A stretch of 9,192 nt of DNA from the NCBI GenBank assembly GCA_025455245.1, contig JALOMX010000053.1:1-9192 (forward strand), given 5' to 3'. The notes under the pieces were generated by a model. That model searched no databases, was not told the DNA's origin, and saw nothing but the letters and a program-made list of their open reading frames with translations. Below, piece after piece: positions 1 to 5,782 of this stretch (position 1 is the first letter of the stretch; every line of letters starts with the position of its first letter). Made by a program: the position numbers and the translations under genes. This stretch comes from Chitinophagaceae bacterium. Lineage in GTDB: Bacteria > Bacteroidota > Bacteroidia > Chitinophagales > Chitinophagaceae.

Positions 1-1
1 A

Positions 2-1459
2 TTGATCAGTATGCAGCGGCCAAAGGAGGCAAAGCAATGGATTGAAATGGCCATGCAAATGTGCAGGACAGTAACCGATTACCCTTATATTCTGCCTGCT
101 GTTTATACCAATTATGGAAGTTTTTGGCTAACACAAAAAAACTATCCTGTTTCCCGGAAATACCTCGATTCAGCTTTGCAAAAAGTAAACGAAAGGGAGA
201 ATCTTAGTGTAAGGGCCATACTGATGAGAAACATTGCCATGTACCATTTGAACCAAAGGCAAATGGATGAAGCCGAAGCTGCATTCAGAAAGATGGTGGA
301 AGCACGTTCAAAACTTGCAGAGGGTTATTCTTTCGTGGAAGAAAATATTGAAATGGCAAGGTTTTACGATGAAAACGGCTTTCCTGAAAAAGCAATTGCC
401 CTGTGTGAAAAGAACCTCCGTTCCGGCAACCTGTATGATACAAGTGCAGGCGGTCGTGTGGTAAATAATGAAATTAAAACAAGGCTTGTGTATTACAATA
501 TGCTGATGGGGTTGTATAAAAAAACCAATCAATATGATAAATATGTTCAAACCCTTGAGCAATTGGTGGTTGCCAAGGATTCTTTTTATACATATAATAA
601 TGCTGAGATTATAGCTGACCTGCAGGCGAAATACGAACTGAGTGAAAAGGAGAAAATACTGGCACAGCAAAAAATCAGGTTGTGGCGACAAAACCTCGGG
701 CTGTTTTCTGTTTCGGCATTTGTTGTTTTGGCAGGAACCCTTGGTGCCGTGGGCTTTTCACGATACCGAAAAAGGCAACGGAGGCGGCTTGAGGAAACCC
801 TTGCAGCAGAAAAACAGAAGGCGGAAAAGGAAAAATCGGAAGCAGCCGAACACGAACGGAGGCGGATTGCTGCCGACCTCCATGATAACCTTGGCGCTTA
901 TGGCGCAGCATTGAAAAGCAACCTTCAGCAAATAAAAAAGCAGGGGATGTTGCCTGTACAGGCAGCCGGACTGATGGAAGAAAATGTGCAGCATATGGTG
1001 GACGAACTGGGCAACACCATTTGGGTACTCAATGCTGCCGAACAAAATGTAACCGCTTTGTATGATAAGCTGAAAACCTGGACAAGAAGGTTGCTGAACA
1101 GTTACCCCGAAATCAAATGCCGGTTTGAAGAACGGGTTGATCAGGAAATTTTGTTTACCCCGAAAGAAGCTTTGCATTGGTTGTATATCATGCAGGAAGC
1201 CATTAACAATGCTGTAAAACATAGCAGGGGCAATCTTATATTGATCAGATTGGAATCATCCGATCAATGGAAGGTATTCGTAGAAGACAATGGAATAGGA
1301 ATCCATCAGGAAACAGAACCCGGTCAGGGTTTAAAAAGTATTCGGGAAAGAAGCCAAAAGGCAGGGTGGGAGGTTGATTGGCAAATGCCTCAAACAGGAG
1401 GTACCACTTTTACCTTAGCCGGTCCTGCTTTTCAGGTTGCTTCATCCCTGCATGATTAA
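2..1459 (+). CDS. TPR-containing sensor histidine kinase, NarX/DesK-type (5' partial)
   Basis: Membrane-anchored sensor kinase expected to autophosphorylate on His and pass the phosphate to a NarL-type regulator. Numbering starts from the first full codon. Residues about 5-200 are helical and TPR-like (helix pairs around 30-65, 70-105 and 115-140), a probable protein- or peptide-sensing region. A single membrane segment lies at about 233-253, followed by a basic stretch (RYRKRQRRR) and a charged coiled coil to about 285. The dimerisation/phosphoacceptor H-box is ERRRIAADLHDNLG with His294, typical of HisKA_3. The ATPase domain shows an N-box (QEAINNAVKHS, 398-408), a G1 box (EDNGIGI, Asp429) and a G2 box (GQGLKSIRER). 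The reading frame is open to the window edge, and the expected N-terminal signal or further TPRs are missing, so the true start is upstream. The likely partner is the convergent regulator 33 bp downstream. The stimulus is unknown. Confidence 0.93.
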   Translation: MISMQRPKEAKQWIEMAMQMCRTVTDYPYILPAVYTNYGSFWLTQKNYPVSRKYLDSALQKVNERENLSVRAILMRNIAMYHLNQRQMDEAEAAFRKMVEARSKLAEGYSFVEENIEMARFYDENGFPEKAIALCEKNLRSGNLYDTSAGGRVVNNEIKTRLVYYNMLMGLYKKTNQYDKYVQTLEQLVVAKDSFYTYNNAEIIADLQAKYELSEKEKILAQQKIRLWRQNLGLFSVSAFVVLAGTLGAVGFSRYRKRQRRRLEETLAAEKQKAEKEKSEAAEHERRRIAADLHDNLGAYGAALKSNLQQIKKQGMLPVQAAGLMEENVQHMVDELGNTIWVLNAAEQNVTALYDKLKTWTRRLLNSYPEIKCRFEERVDQEILFTPKEALHWLYIMQEAINNAVKHSRGNLILIRLESSDQWKVFVEDNGIGIHQETEPGQGLKSIRERSQKAGWEVDWQMPQTGGTTFTLAGPAFQVASSLHD

Positions 1460-1492
1460 GAAACCAATAAGTAATAGAACCTTCGGTCAGGG

Positions 1493-2146
1493 TTATACCC
1501 ATCCTTTTCTCCTTACAAGGTTGGCCGCTTCCATTCGGTTGTTTACCTGAAGTTTTTTGTACACATTGTAAATGTGGGTTTTAATGGTAGTAGGGCTAAC
1601 ATGCAACTGTTCGGCTATATCATTGGCGGTATCTCCCTGAATCACCATTCTTAGTATCTCGGTTTCGCGATGGCTGAGGGGGCTTTCTTCTGTAGCCTGC
1701 ACGGGTTGGTAATGGTTTTGCAGAAATCGAATTGCCTTTCTTGCAATGCCCGGGCTCATATAACTTCCGCCGGCTTCTATATCCTGCAGGCAGGTTATCA
1801 GCCTTGTTTCAATATCGCTTTTTATGCAATAACCGTCTGCCCCGTTTTGTATGGCATCAAAAACCTTTTCATCGTCATCAAAGGAGGTCAGCATCATGAC
1901 TTTAATGGTTGGATTGATGGCTTTTACTTTTTCAATAGCCTCAATGCCGCTCATGCCGTCCATGGCTATATCAAGGATCACCATATCGGGATGTCGCACC
2001 GGTGGGTTGGCATGAAGAAAACGAAGGAGCGATTCGGCGGAACTGCCTTCATAAATGATTGAGTAATAGCCATCAACGATATCTTTAATCACATCACGAA
2101 CCACTTCATGGTCATCGGCAATGGCTATTTTCTGAAACGTTCCCAT
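1493..2146 (-). CDS. NarL/LuxR-family response regulator
   Basis: DNA-binding response regulator of 217 residues, the usual length for the NarL/FixJ family. The receiver domain (about 4-122) has the acidic pair Asp11/Asp12, phosphoacceptor Asp59 (VILDIAMDG), Thr87 (MLTS) and Lys109 (YCIKSD), so the full phosphorylation site is intact. The LuxR-type helix-turn-helix spans about 153-215 (LSHRETEILRMVIQG, then HVSPTTIKTHIYNVYKKLQV). The ATG start is fixed by a perfect Shine-Dalgarno sequence 5 nt upstream, unlike any other gene here. The gene is convergent with the TPR histidine kinase; this pairing is inferred from adjacency and from the HisKA_3/NarL family match. It lies 50 bp downstream of the exporter gene on the same strand and could be co-transcribed with it, since I see no strong terminator between them. 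Target genes are unknown. Confidence 0.95.
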   Translation of the reverse strand: MGTFQKIAIADDHEVVRDVIKDIVDGYYSIIYEGSSAESLLRFLHANPPVRHPDMVILDIAMDGMSGIEAIEKVKAINPTIKVMMLTSFDDDEKVFDAIQNGADGYCIKSDIETRLITCLQDIEAGGSYMSPGIARKAIRFLQNHYQPVQATEESPLSHRETEILRMVIQGDTANDIAEQLHVSPTTIKTHIYNVYKKLQVNNRMEAANLVRRKGWV

Positions 2147-2151
2147 TTTTT

Positions 2152-2159
2152 ACCTCCTT
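2152..2159 (-). promoter_or_regulatory. Perfect Shine-Dalgarno site of the response regulator gene
   Basis: On the minus strand the sequence AAGGAGGT lies 5 nt upstream of the regulator's ATG, a full match to the canonical anti-Shine-Dalgarno tail. The exporter, oxidoreductase, asparaginase-domain and MgtC-like starts have no purine-rich site. The small 84-residue gene has only AAGG directly touching its ATG. The site fixes the regulator's start. Confidence 0.85.
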
Positions 2160-2196
2160 GTACAAATATGCATGAAAAACCCAAAGGGTTATATCA

Positions 2197-3534
2197 TTAG
2201 AAAGGATGATTTTTAACCATTGCTGTCTTTTTCAGAAAACGCCAATTACACAAAAGGGAAGATGCTGTGAGCCCCATTACAAGCCCCAACCATATGCCGG
2301 CGGCACCCATTTCTATATCAAAGGCCAACCAATAGCCTACCGGTATGCCAATAGCCCAATAGGCAACTGCTACCAAAACGGTGGGTAATTTTACATCTTT
2401 TATTCCGCGCAACAGGCCAACGCCAATCGCTTGTGTACTGTCAGAAATCTGGAAGATTGCAGCAAAAAACAACAGGCTTGCGGCCAGGGTTATTACGGCA
2501 GGTTCTTTTGTAAAAATGAGGGGCAACTGATATCGTAATAAAATGAAATATATCACACAAAAGATTCCGTATGCAATACCGCCATAGATCGTACTAATGC
2601 CAATTTTACGCATTAATGCTTTGTCTCCGCGACCATAGGCATGGCTTACACGAATGCTGCCTCCCAACGACAGCCCCAAAGCTGCCATGAAACTAAAGGA
2701 CGCAATATTCAGCGCGATCTGATGTGCAGCCTGCGCCGTGGCGCCAAGCCATCCTACCATGATGCCCGATACGGCAAAGGCACCGGCTTCCATAGCATAT
2801 TGCAACCCGCTTGGGATACCGATATGTAGCAGTTCGCGGATTTGTTTCCCTTTAAGGTGCCATGCCTGTCGCCTTGCCGCTATATAACGTTTGTAGGCGG
2901 GGTGGTACAATACAATTACAATCATGGCTATGGCAGCAATAATACGGGTGAGCAGGGTAGCAAAACCGGCGCCATACAGTTCCCAGCGTGGGGCGCCCAG
3001 ATTGCCGAAGATGAACATCCAGTTCAGGAAGGCATTGATGGGAAGGGTGGCCAAAGCCAGCGCCATACCTGTTTTGGTCATTTCTAATGCATCACTGAAC
3101 TGTTTTACCGATAAAAATAAAATCATGGGAATAAGCGACCATGAAAGAATGCGGAAGTAGGGCTTGGCAAGGGTAGCTACCTCGGGGTCCTGACGAAGTT
3201 GATCGAGCATAGTACTGCCTGTAACACAAACCACAGCCATTACAAAGGCCGCCAGTGTACAAAGCCATGCCCCGTTGTACAGGACACGCGATGCCTGTAC
3301 CGCATCCTGACGTCCGCGGGCAATAGCCACTAAGGGCGAAACCGCCATTGTAAGGCCAATACAGATAATCTGCGGAATACCAATGGCATTAATGGCAAGT
3401 GAAGAAGCTGCAAGCTGCTTATAGCTGATGGCACCCACCATCGCACTGTCAATAAGCGCCAGCGCAATCTGCGCCATATTGGTGATAATGATGGGAATGG
3501 AAAGCCTGAGGGTAGCAAACAACTCTTTGCGCAT
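2197..3534 (-). CDS. MATE-family multidrug/metabolite exporter
   Basis: Inner-membrane antiporter of the MATE family (NorM-like), which exports cationic drugs or metabolites in exchange for Na+ or H+. The length of 445 residues and about 12 hydrophobic segments fit the family. The two pseudo-symmetric halves each open with a typical motif: first SIPIIITNMAQIALALIDSAMVG with Asp29, second GIPSGLQYAMEAGAF with Glu249, at the place of the cation-binding Glu of the NorM C-lobe. Asp365 (FQISDSTQAIGVGLLRG) matches the second-lobe acidic residue. I chose the ATG at 3534. A TTG three codons upstream keeps the frame open but lies inside the predicted -7 promoter box, so it is unlikely to be translated. 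There is no Shine-Dalgarno site. The response regulator gene follows after 50 bp. The substrate cannot be told from sequence, and a link to the neighbouring two-component pair is only positional. Confidence 0.94.
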   Translation of the reverse strand: MRKELFATLRLSIPIIITNMAQIALALIDSAMVGAISYKQLAASSLAINAIGIPQIICIGLTMAVSPLVAIARGRQDAVQASRVLYNGAWLCTLAAFVMAVVCVTGSTMLDQLRQDPEVATLAKPYFRILSWSLIPMILFLSVKQFSDALEMTKTGMALALATLPINAFLNWMFIFGNLGAPRWELYGAGFATLLTRIIAAIAMIVIVLYHPAYKRYIAARRQAWHLKGKQIRELLHIGIPSGLQYAMEAGAFAVSGIMVGWLGATAQAAHQIALNIASFSFMAALGLSLGGSIRVSHAYGRGDKALMRKIGISTIYGGIAYGIFCVIYFILLRYQLPLIFTKEPAVITLAASLLFFAAIFQISDSTQAIGVGLLRGIKDVKLPTVLVAVAYWAIGIPVGYWLAFDIEMGAAGIWLGLVMGLTASSLLCNWRFLKKTAMVKNHPF

Positions 3535-3540
3535 AGCGGA

Positions 3541-3571
3541 CAAAGGTAGGGGCGAGAGGGGAGTGTTAAAA
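3541..3571 (-). promoter_or_regulatory. Candidate Bacteroidota promoter of the exporter gene
   Basis: On the minus strand an exact TAnnTTTG element (TACCTTTG, 3541-3548) is preceded, after a 19-nt spacer, by TTTT (3568-3571), one base from the -33 consensus TTTG. The element ends only 6 nt before the ATG at 3534, so the transcript would have almost no leader. The -33 box directly abuts the octamer array. Confidence 0.6.
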
Positions 3572-3720
3572 AGTGAATGGATGAAATAGTCAATGAGTCA
3601 ATCAGTGAATAAGTCAATGAGTGAATAAGTCAATTAGTCAATGAGTGAATAAGTCAATAAGTGAATTAGTGGATGGATGAAAGGGATATTAGGTGAATAG
3701 TCAATGGTAAGCAGTGAATT
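3572..3720. repeat. Tandem array of degenerate 8-bp repeats, consensus AGT(C/G)AATN
   Basis: Eleven consecutive in-phase octamers fill 3588-3675, nearly all AGTCAATN or AGTGAATN (the last is AGTGGATG). They vary mainly at position 4 (C or G) and position 8. Two further in-phase units precede them (AGTGAATG, GATGAAAT) and one follows (GATGAAAG), giving 14 units over 3572-3683. Looser copies continue at 3691-3706 and 3713-3720. Within the core, two adjacent 24-bp blocks (3612-3635 and 3636-3659) differ at one base. The period of 8 is not a codon multiple and no gene is supported here. The rest of the gap, 3721-3807, is T-rich and shows nothing I can name. The array sits immediately upstream of the exporter promoter, so it may bind a regulator or simply be a slippage-born spacer. 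Confidence 0.92.
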
Positions 3721-3807
3721 GGGGGATGGCTTGGTTAATAGGTTTTTTGGTAGTGATTTTTTGTTAGTCGTCTTCCCTTAACTACGGACATTCAAAAAAT
3801 TCAACAT

Positions 3808-4848
3808 TCAGAATGACAATAAAAAAGGCTCAATCAAACCGCTCCCATAACATCCGGCCGGAGTCTGGTAACCTGCTTTCCAATTGCCTTGCAACACCTC
3901 TTTTGAAATGGCTACTGCAGTTTTGGCTGTCAGGGTATAACCTTCCGGTACCCAGAATGAATGGTTTACTTTTTGGCCATTGGAATTGGTTACTTCTCCC
4001 CAGATAAAGCTTTTTGCTTTCGCCCTTTTTTCGGGAGTGGGTCCGGCAGGACGGTTGTCAATTTTTTTTCGTAACCAGTTTCTGAATGATTCTGTACGCA
4101 GAATCGGATTGAACAAAAACTGGAACTTCAGCAGGTAAAAAACATTCTTTGGAACACCGGTAAATGCCCGAATATTTCCAATGCCGGTTGTATGAAAAGC
4201 TGTAAAAACGTCACCCCATGGAATACTCATCACGAAGAAATCTTTCCCGTTTGTCCGGATGGTTTTGGATTTTTTACCTAATGGTTCTTTAATGACTTTT
4301 CCATCTTTACGGCATGCCCCACCTTCACCAAGTTTGGCAGCCATGCTCATGGCAGTTCCATGGCTTACCTGTCCGCCAAGGGTCACAAAGGCAAGTTCAA
4401 GATTCGTGGCATCGGGCATTTTTTCTTTAAGCTTCAGTCCCATACAATCTGTTGGCACCACATCAAACCCGGTACCGGGCATCAGCATGATGTTCTTTGC
4501 GCTGGCTTTTTCATGCAGGCTATGCGCCAGGGCAAAAACTTCAATTTCGCCGGTTATATCCAGGTAGTGAATATTCCTCTCGAGGCAGGCCAGCATCATA
4601 TTTTTGGCTGTAAACCGAAACGGGCCTGCGCAATGTAACACTACGTCAATCCCCCCAAGGTGGGTAGCTATTTCTTCAACCGACCCCAATGAAAAAACAC
4701 GACTTTCCCACCCATAGTTTTTTGCTATCAGGTTTACTGCATCAGCGTTTCTTCCGGCTAAGATGGGACTTAATCCGCTGCGAAAGGCTTCATCGCAAAT
4801 GAGTTGACCTGTATAACCATTGGCACCGTATATCAAAAGTTTTTTCAT
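3808..4848 (-). CDS. Saccharopine dehydrogenase-like NAD(P)-binding oxidoreductase
   Basis: Soluble oxidoreductase of the saccharopine dehydrogenase-like / trans-acting enoyl reductase group. The N-terminal Rossmann fold is clear: beta strand KKLLIYG, glycine motif GANGYTG (8-14), then LAGRN with Arg33, placed where an NADP-preferring enzyme would hold the phosphate. Other family marks are HCAGPF (72-77), HYLDITGE (94-101), PGTGFDVVPTDCMG (124-137) and a C-terminal YQTPAGCYGSGLIEPF. The length of 346 residues is near that of bacterial members. Despite the family name there is no reason to call it a lysine-pathway enzyme; the substrate is unknown and lipid or polyketide reduction is only a family precedent. 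It starts 38 bp after the asparaginase-domain gene on the same strand, with no terminator or strong promoter between, so co-transcription is likely. No Shine-Dalgarno site is seen. Confidence 0.9.
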   Translation of the reverse strand: MKKLLIYGANGYTGQLICDEAFRSGLSPILAGRNADAVNLIAKNYGWESRVFSLGSVEEIATHLGGIDVVLHCAGPFRFTAKNMMLACLERNIHYLDITGEIEVFALAHSLHEKASAKNIMLMPGTGFDVVPTDCMGLKLKEKMPDATNLELAFVTLGGQVSHGTAMSMAAKLGEGGACRKDGKVIKEPLGKKSKTIRTNGKDFFVMSIPWGDVFTAFHTTGIGNIRAFTGVPKNVFYLLKFQFLFNPILRTESFRNWLRKKIDNRPAGPTPEKRAKAKSFIWGEVTNSNGQKVNHSFWVPEGYTLTAKTAVAISKEVLQGNWKAGYQTPAGCYGSGLIEPFLLSF

Positions 4849-4886
4849 GATGTAACAGGGATTATTGTCGAAAAATGTATGGAGGT

Positions 4887-5378
4887 TTACACGGCTATTT
4901 CCTCAAACTCAGCGGTTTGTTTGTTTTTCCGCACATTGTCCCAATTAAACCAACGTCCGTTCATGGCAACATATACACCATGAGGCAGTGTTTGTACAAA
5001 AGCAAGCGCACTGCCAAGGTTGAAAAGTCCATCACTACTGCCAAATTTGTAGGGTATCATAGCCCCGGTAATGACGATGGTTTTGGGGATTTTTTTTGAT
5101 GCAAGTAACCGTGCCGTATCAACCATGGTATCTGTACCATGAGTGATGATAATGCGGTTCCCTTCTGTGGTTATGCAATTATGGGCAATGATTTCCCGGT
5201 CATCCTCCGTCATTTCAAGACTGTCGATCATCATCAAAGTCCTGATATCAACCTGCACCTTATTGCGCCCGAGGTGCAGCATTTCCGGTAAATGGGTATC
5301 CTGAAAAAAGAGGGTTCCGTCTTTTTCATTGTATTCTTTATCAAAGGTTCCACCGGTTACAAAGATGCGGATGGCCAT
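4887..5378 (-). CDS. Standalone asparaginase-type N-terminal (catalytic) domain protein
   Basis: Corresponds to only the N-terminal domain of L-asparaginase I/II: 163 residues against about 330 for the full enzyme. All main catalytic motifs are present: TGGTFD with nucleophile-position Thr11, HGTDTM with Thr82 and Asp83, Lys99 just before IVITGAM, and GSSDGLFNLGSAL. The frame ends cleanly (EFEEIAV) and no C-terminal domain remnant follows in the 38 bp before the next gene, so it does not look like a recent truncation. I recall similar short proteins in other bacteria, annotated as asparaginase domain-containing. Full asparaginases complete their active site from the C-domain of a neighbouring subunit, so activity here is uncertain. 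I chose ATG 5378 over an upstream in-frame GTG at 5423, because a perfect -7 promoter box lies between them. Probably co-transcribed with the downstream oxidoreductase. Confidence 0.9.
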   Translation of the reverse strand: MAIRIFVTGGTFDKEYNEKDGTLFFQDTHLPEMLHLGRNKVQVDIRTLMMIDSLEMTEDDREIIAHNCITTEGNRIIITHGTDTMVDTARLLASKKIPKTIVITGAMIPYKFGSSDGLFNLGSALAFVQTLPHGVYVAMNGRWFNWDNVRKNKQTAEFEEIAV

Positions 5379-5401
5379 ATGGCTGATTGTTTTAACATTT
5401 A

Positions 5402-5409
5402 CAAAGGTA
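5402..5409 (-). promoter_or_regulatory. -7 promoter element of the asparaginase-domain gene
   Basis: An exact TAnnTTTG match (TACCTTTG on the minus strand) lies 23 nt upstream of the ATG, implying a leader of roughly 18 nt. The 19-nt-spaced -33 position reads TGAC rather than TTTG, so the promoter looks weak or activator-dependent. This octamer is identical to the -7 box of the exporter gene. Confidence 0.55.
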
Positions 5410-5426
5410 TTGTTTTTGAACACTTT

Positions 5427-5443
5427 ATGTCAGGTAGTGACAT
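5427..5443. promoter_or_regulatory. Inverted repeat ATGTCA-N5-TGACAT, candidate operator
   Basis: A perfect 6-bp inverted repeat with a 5-nt centre, 17 bp in all, lies in the divergent region between the asparaginase-domain gene and the 84-residue gene. Its position covers the expected -33 site of the leftward promoter, where a dimeric regulator would repress, or replace a poor -33 box. No regulator gene of a fitting family is adjacent. Confidence 0.45.
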
Positions 5444-5461
5444 TTATCCTAAAAATAATTC

Positions 5462-5475
5462 AATGTAGAAACATT
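5462..5475. repeat. Inverted repeat AATGT-N4-ACATT in the divergent region
   Basis: A perfect 5-bp inverted repeat about 36 bp upstream of the 84-residue gene. Its right arm belongs to the heptamer ACATTTA, which also occurs at 5395-5401 and 5440-5446 in the same orientation. It could be a second regulator contact site, but in AT-rich DNA a short palindrome can be chance. Confidence 0.3.
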
Positions 5476-5510
5476 TAAACCCTTATCTTCCGAAAAAATA
5501 AAGATTAAGG

Positions 5511-5765
5511 ATGACACAAGAACAAATTGAACAGGTATTAATACCCAACCATTTAGCGCCCAAAGAAGTGAAAATAAATTTTAAAAACAGGAACCCTGTA
5601 AAAGGTTTGTTTGTGGAGATGAGGGATTTTGATGAGCTAAGGGCTAAAAATTTCTGGAGAGTGGTTACAGAGAAAAATATTGAAGCATGGCATAAGTCAA
5701 AAGATATTAACCTTGTTAAGATTTTCAGCGGATCTGAGTTTACAAAACTGGTTATCGCAAAATAG
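5511..5765 (+). CDS. Small conserved-looking protein of unknown function, possibly Sm-like fold
   Basis: An 84-residue soluble, basic protein with no signal peptide, membrane segment or cysteine. I do not recognise a characterised family, though I have a weak memory of similar short Bacteroidota proteins under unreliable names. A short N-terminal helix (TQEQIEQVL) leads to EVKINFKNRNPVKGLFVE (19-36), which has the alternating V-x-I-x-F, N and G spacing of an Sm1 motif, then an acidic turn with Asp39. The C-terminal IFSGSEFTKLVI (71-82) resembles the short Gly-centred Sm2 motif. This is inference from pattern only. It stands alone on the plus strand, divergent from the asparaginase-domain gene and 17 bp from the convergent MgtC-like gene. 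AAGG touches the ATG, which is too close for a working ribosome site. I see no convincing promoter in the 132 bp upstream. Confidence 0.8.
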   Translation: MTQEQIEQVLIPNHLAPKEVKINFKNRNPVKGLFVEMRDFDELRAKNFWRVVTEKNIEAWHKSKDINLVKIFSGSEFTKLVIAK

Positions 5766-5782
5766 TTTTTCTAAAGCAACAG

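Noticed and set aside
22..39. AAAGGAGG followed by ATG near the window start, suggesting a gene start there
   Set aside because: The ATG is out of frame with the kinase and is followed at once by a stop (ATG GAT TGA).
1478..1494. Hairpin AACCTT-N5-AGGGTT between the convergent kinase and regulator genes
   Set aside because: Six pairs including one G-U, no following T tract on the plus strand, and a mismatch on the minus strand. It also overlaps the regulator's stop codon. Too weak to call a terminator.
1881..1898. AAGGAGGT followed by ATG on the plus strand inside the regulator gene, opening a frame of about 40 codons
   Set aside because: It is the complement of the regulator's conserved MLTSFDD codons, and the frame is short with no domain signal. 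Coincidence.
2178..2190. Perfect AACCC-AAA-GGGTT hairpin between the exporter and regulator genes
   Set aside because: Only 5 bp with a 3-nt loop, and three T residues after it on the minus strand. At best a weak attenuator; not enough for a terminator call.
3330..3617. Minus-strand open frame running from the octamer array into the exporter gene
   Set aside because: Most of it is an alternate frame of the exporter, and its N-terminus is translated repeat. No start signal or domain.
3572..3720. CRISPR array
   Set aside because: Units are contiguous 8-mers with no spacers, far too short for CRISPR repeats, and there are no cas genes nearby.
3780..3815. Terminator downstream of the oxidoreductase gene (CATTC-T-GAATG near a T6 run on the minus strand)
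   Set aside because: The palindrome has a one-base centre and cannot fold as drawn; the alternative stem is about 4 bp of A-T rich pairs.
5379..5423. GTG at 5423 as start of the asparaginase-domain protein, adding 15 residues
   Set aside because: The added residues (FKNNTFVNVKTISH) do not look like the family, which begins at the first beta strand, and a perfect -7 promoter box lies between this GTG and the ATG at 5378.
5484..5491. TATCTTCC as the -7 box of the 84-residue gene
   Set aside because: Matches only four of the six fixed bases of TAnnTTTG and has no TTTG at the right distance.
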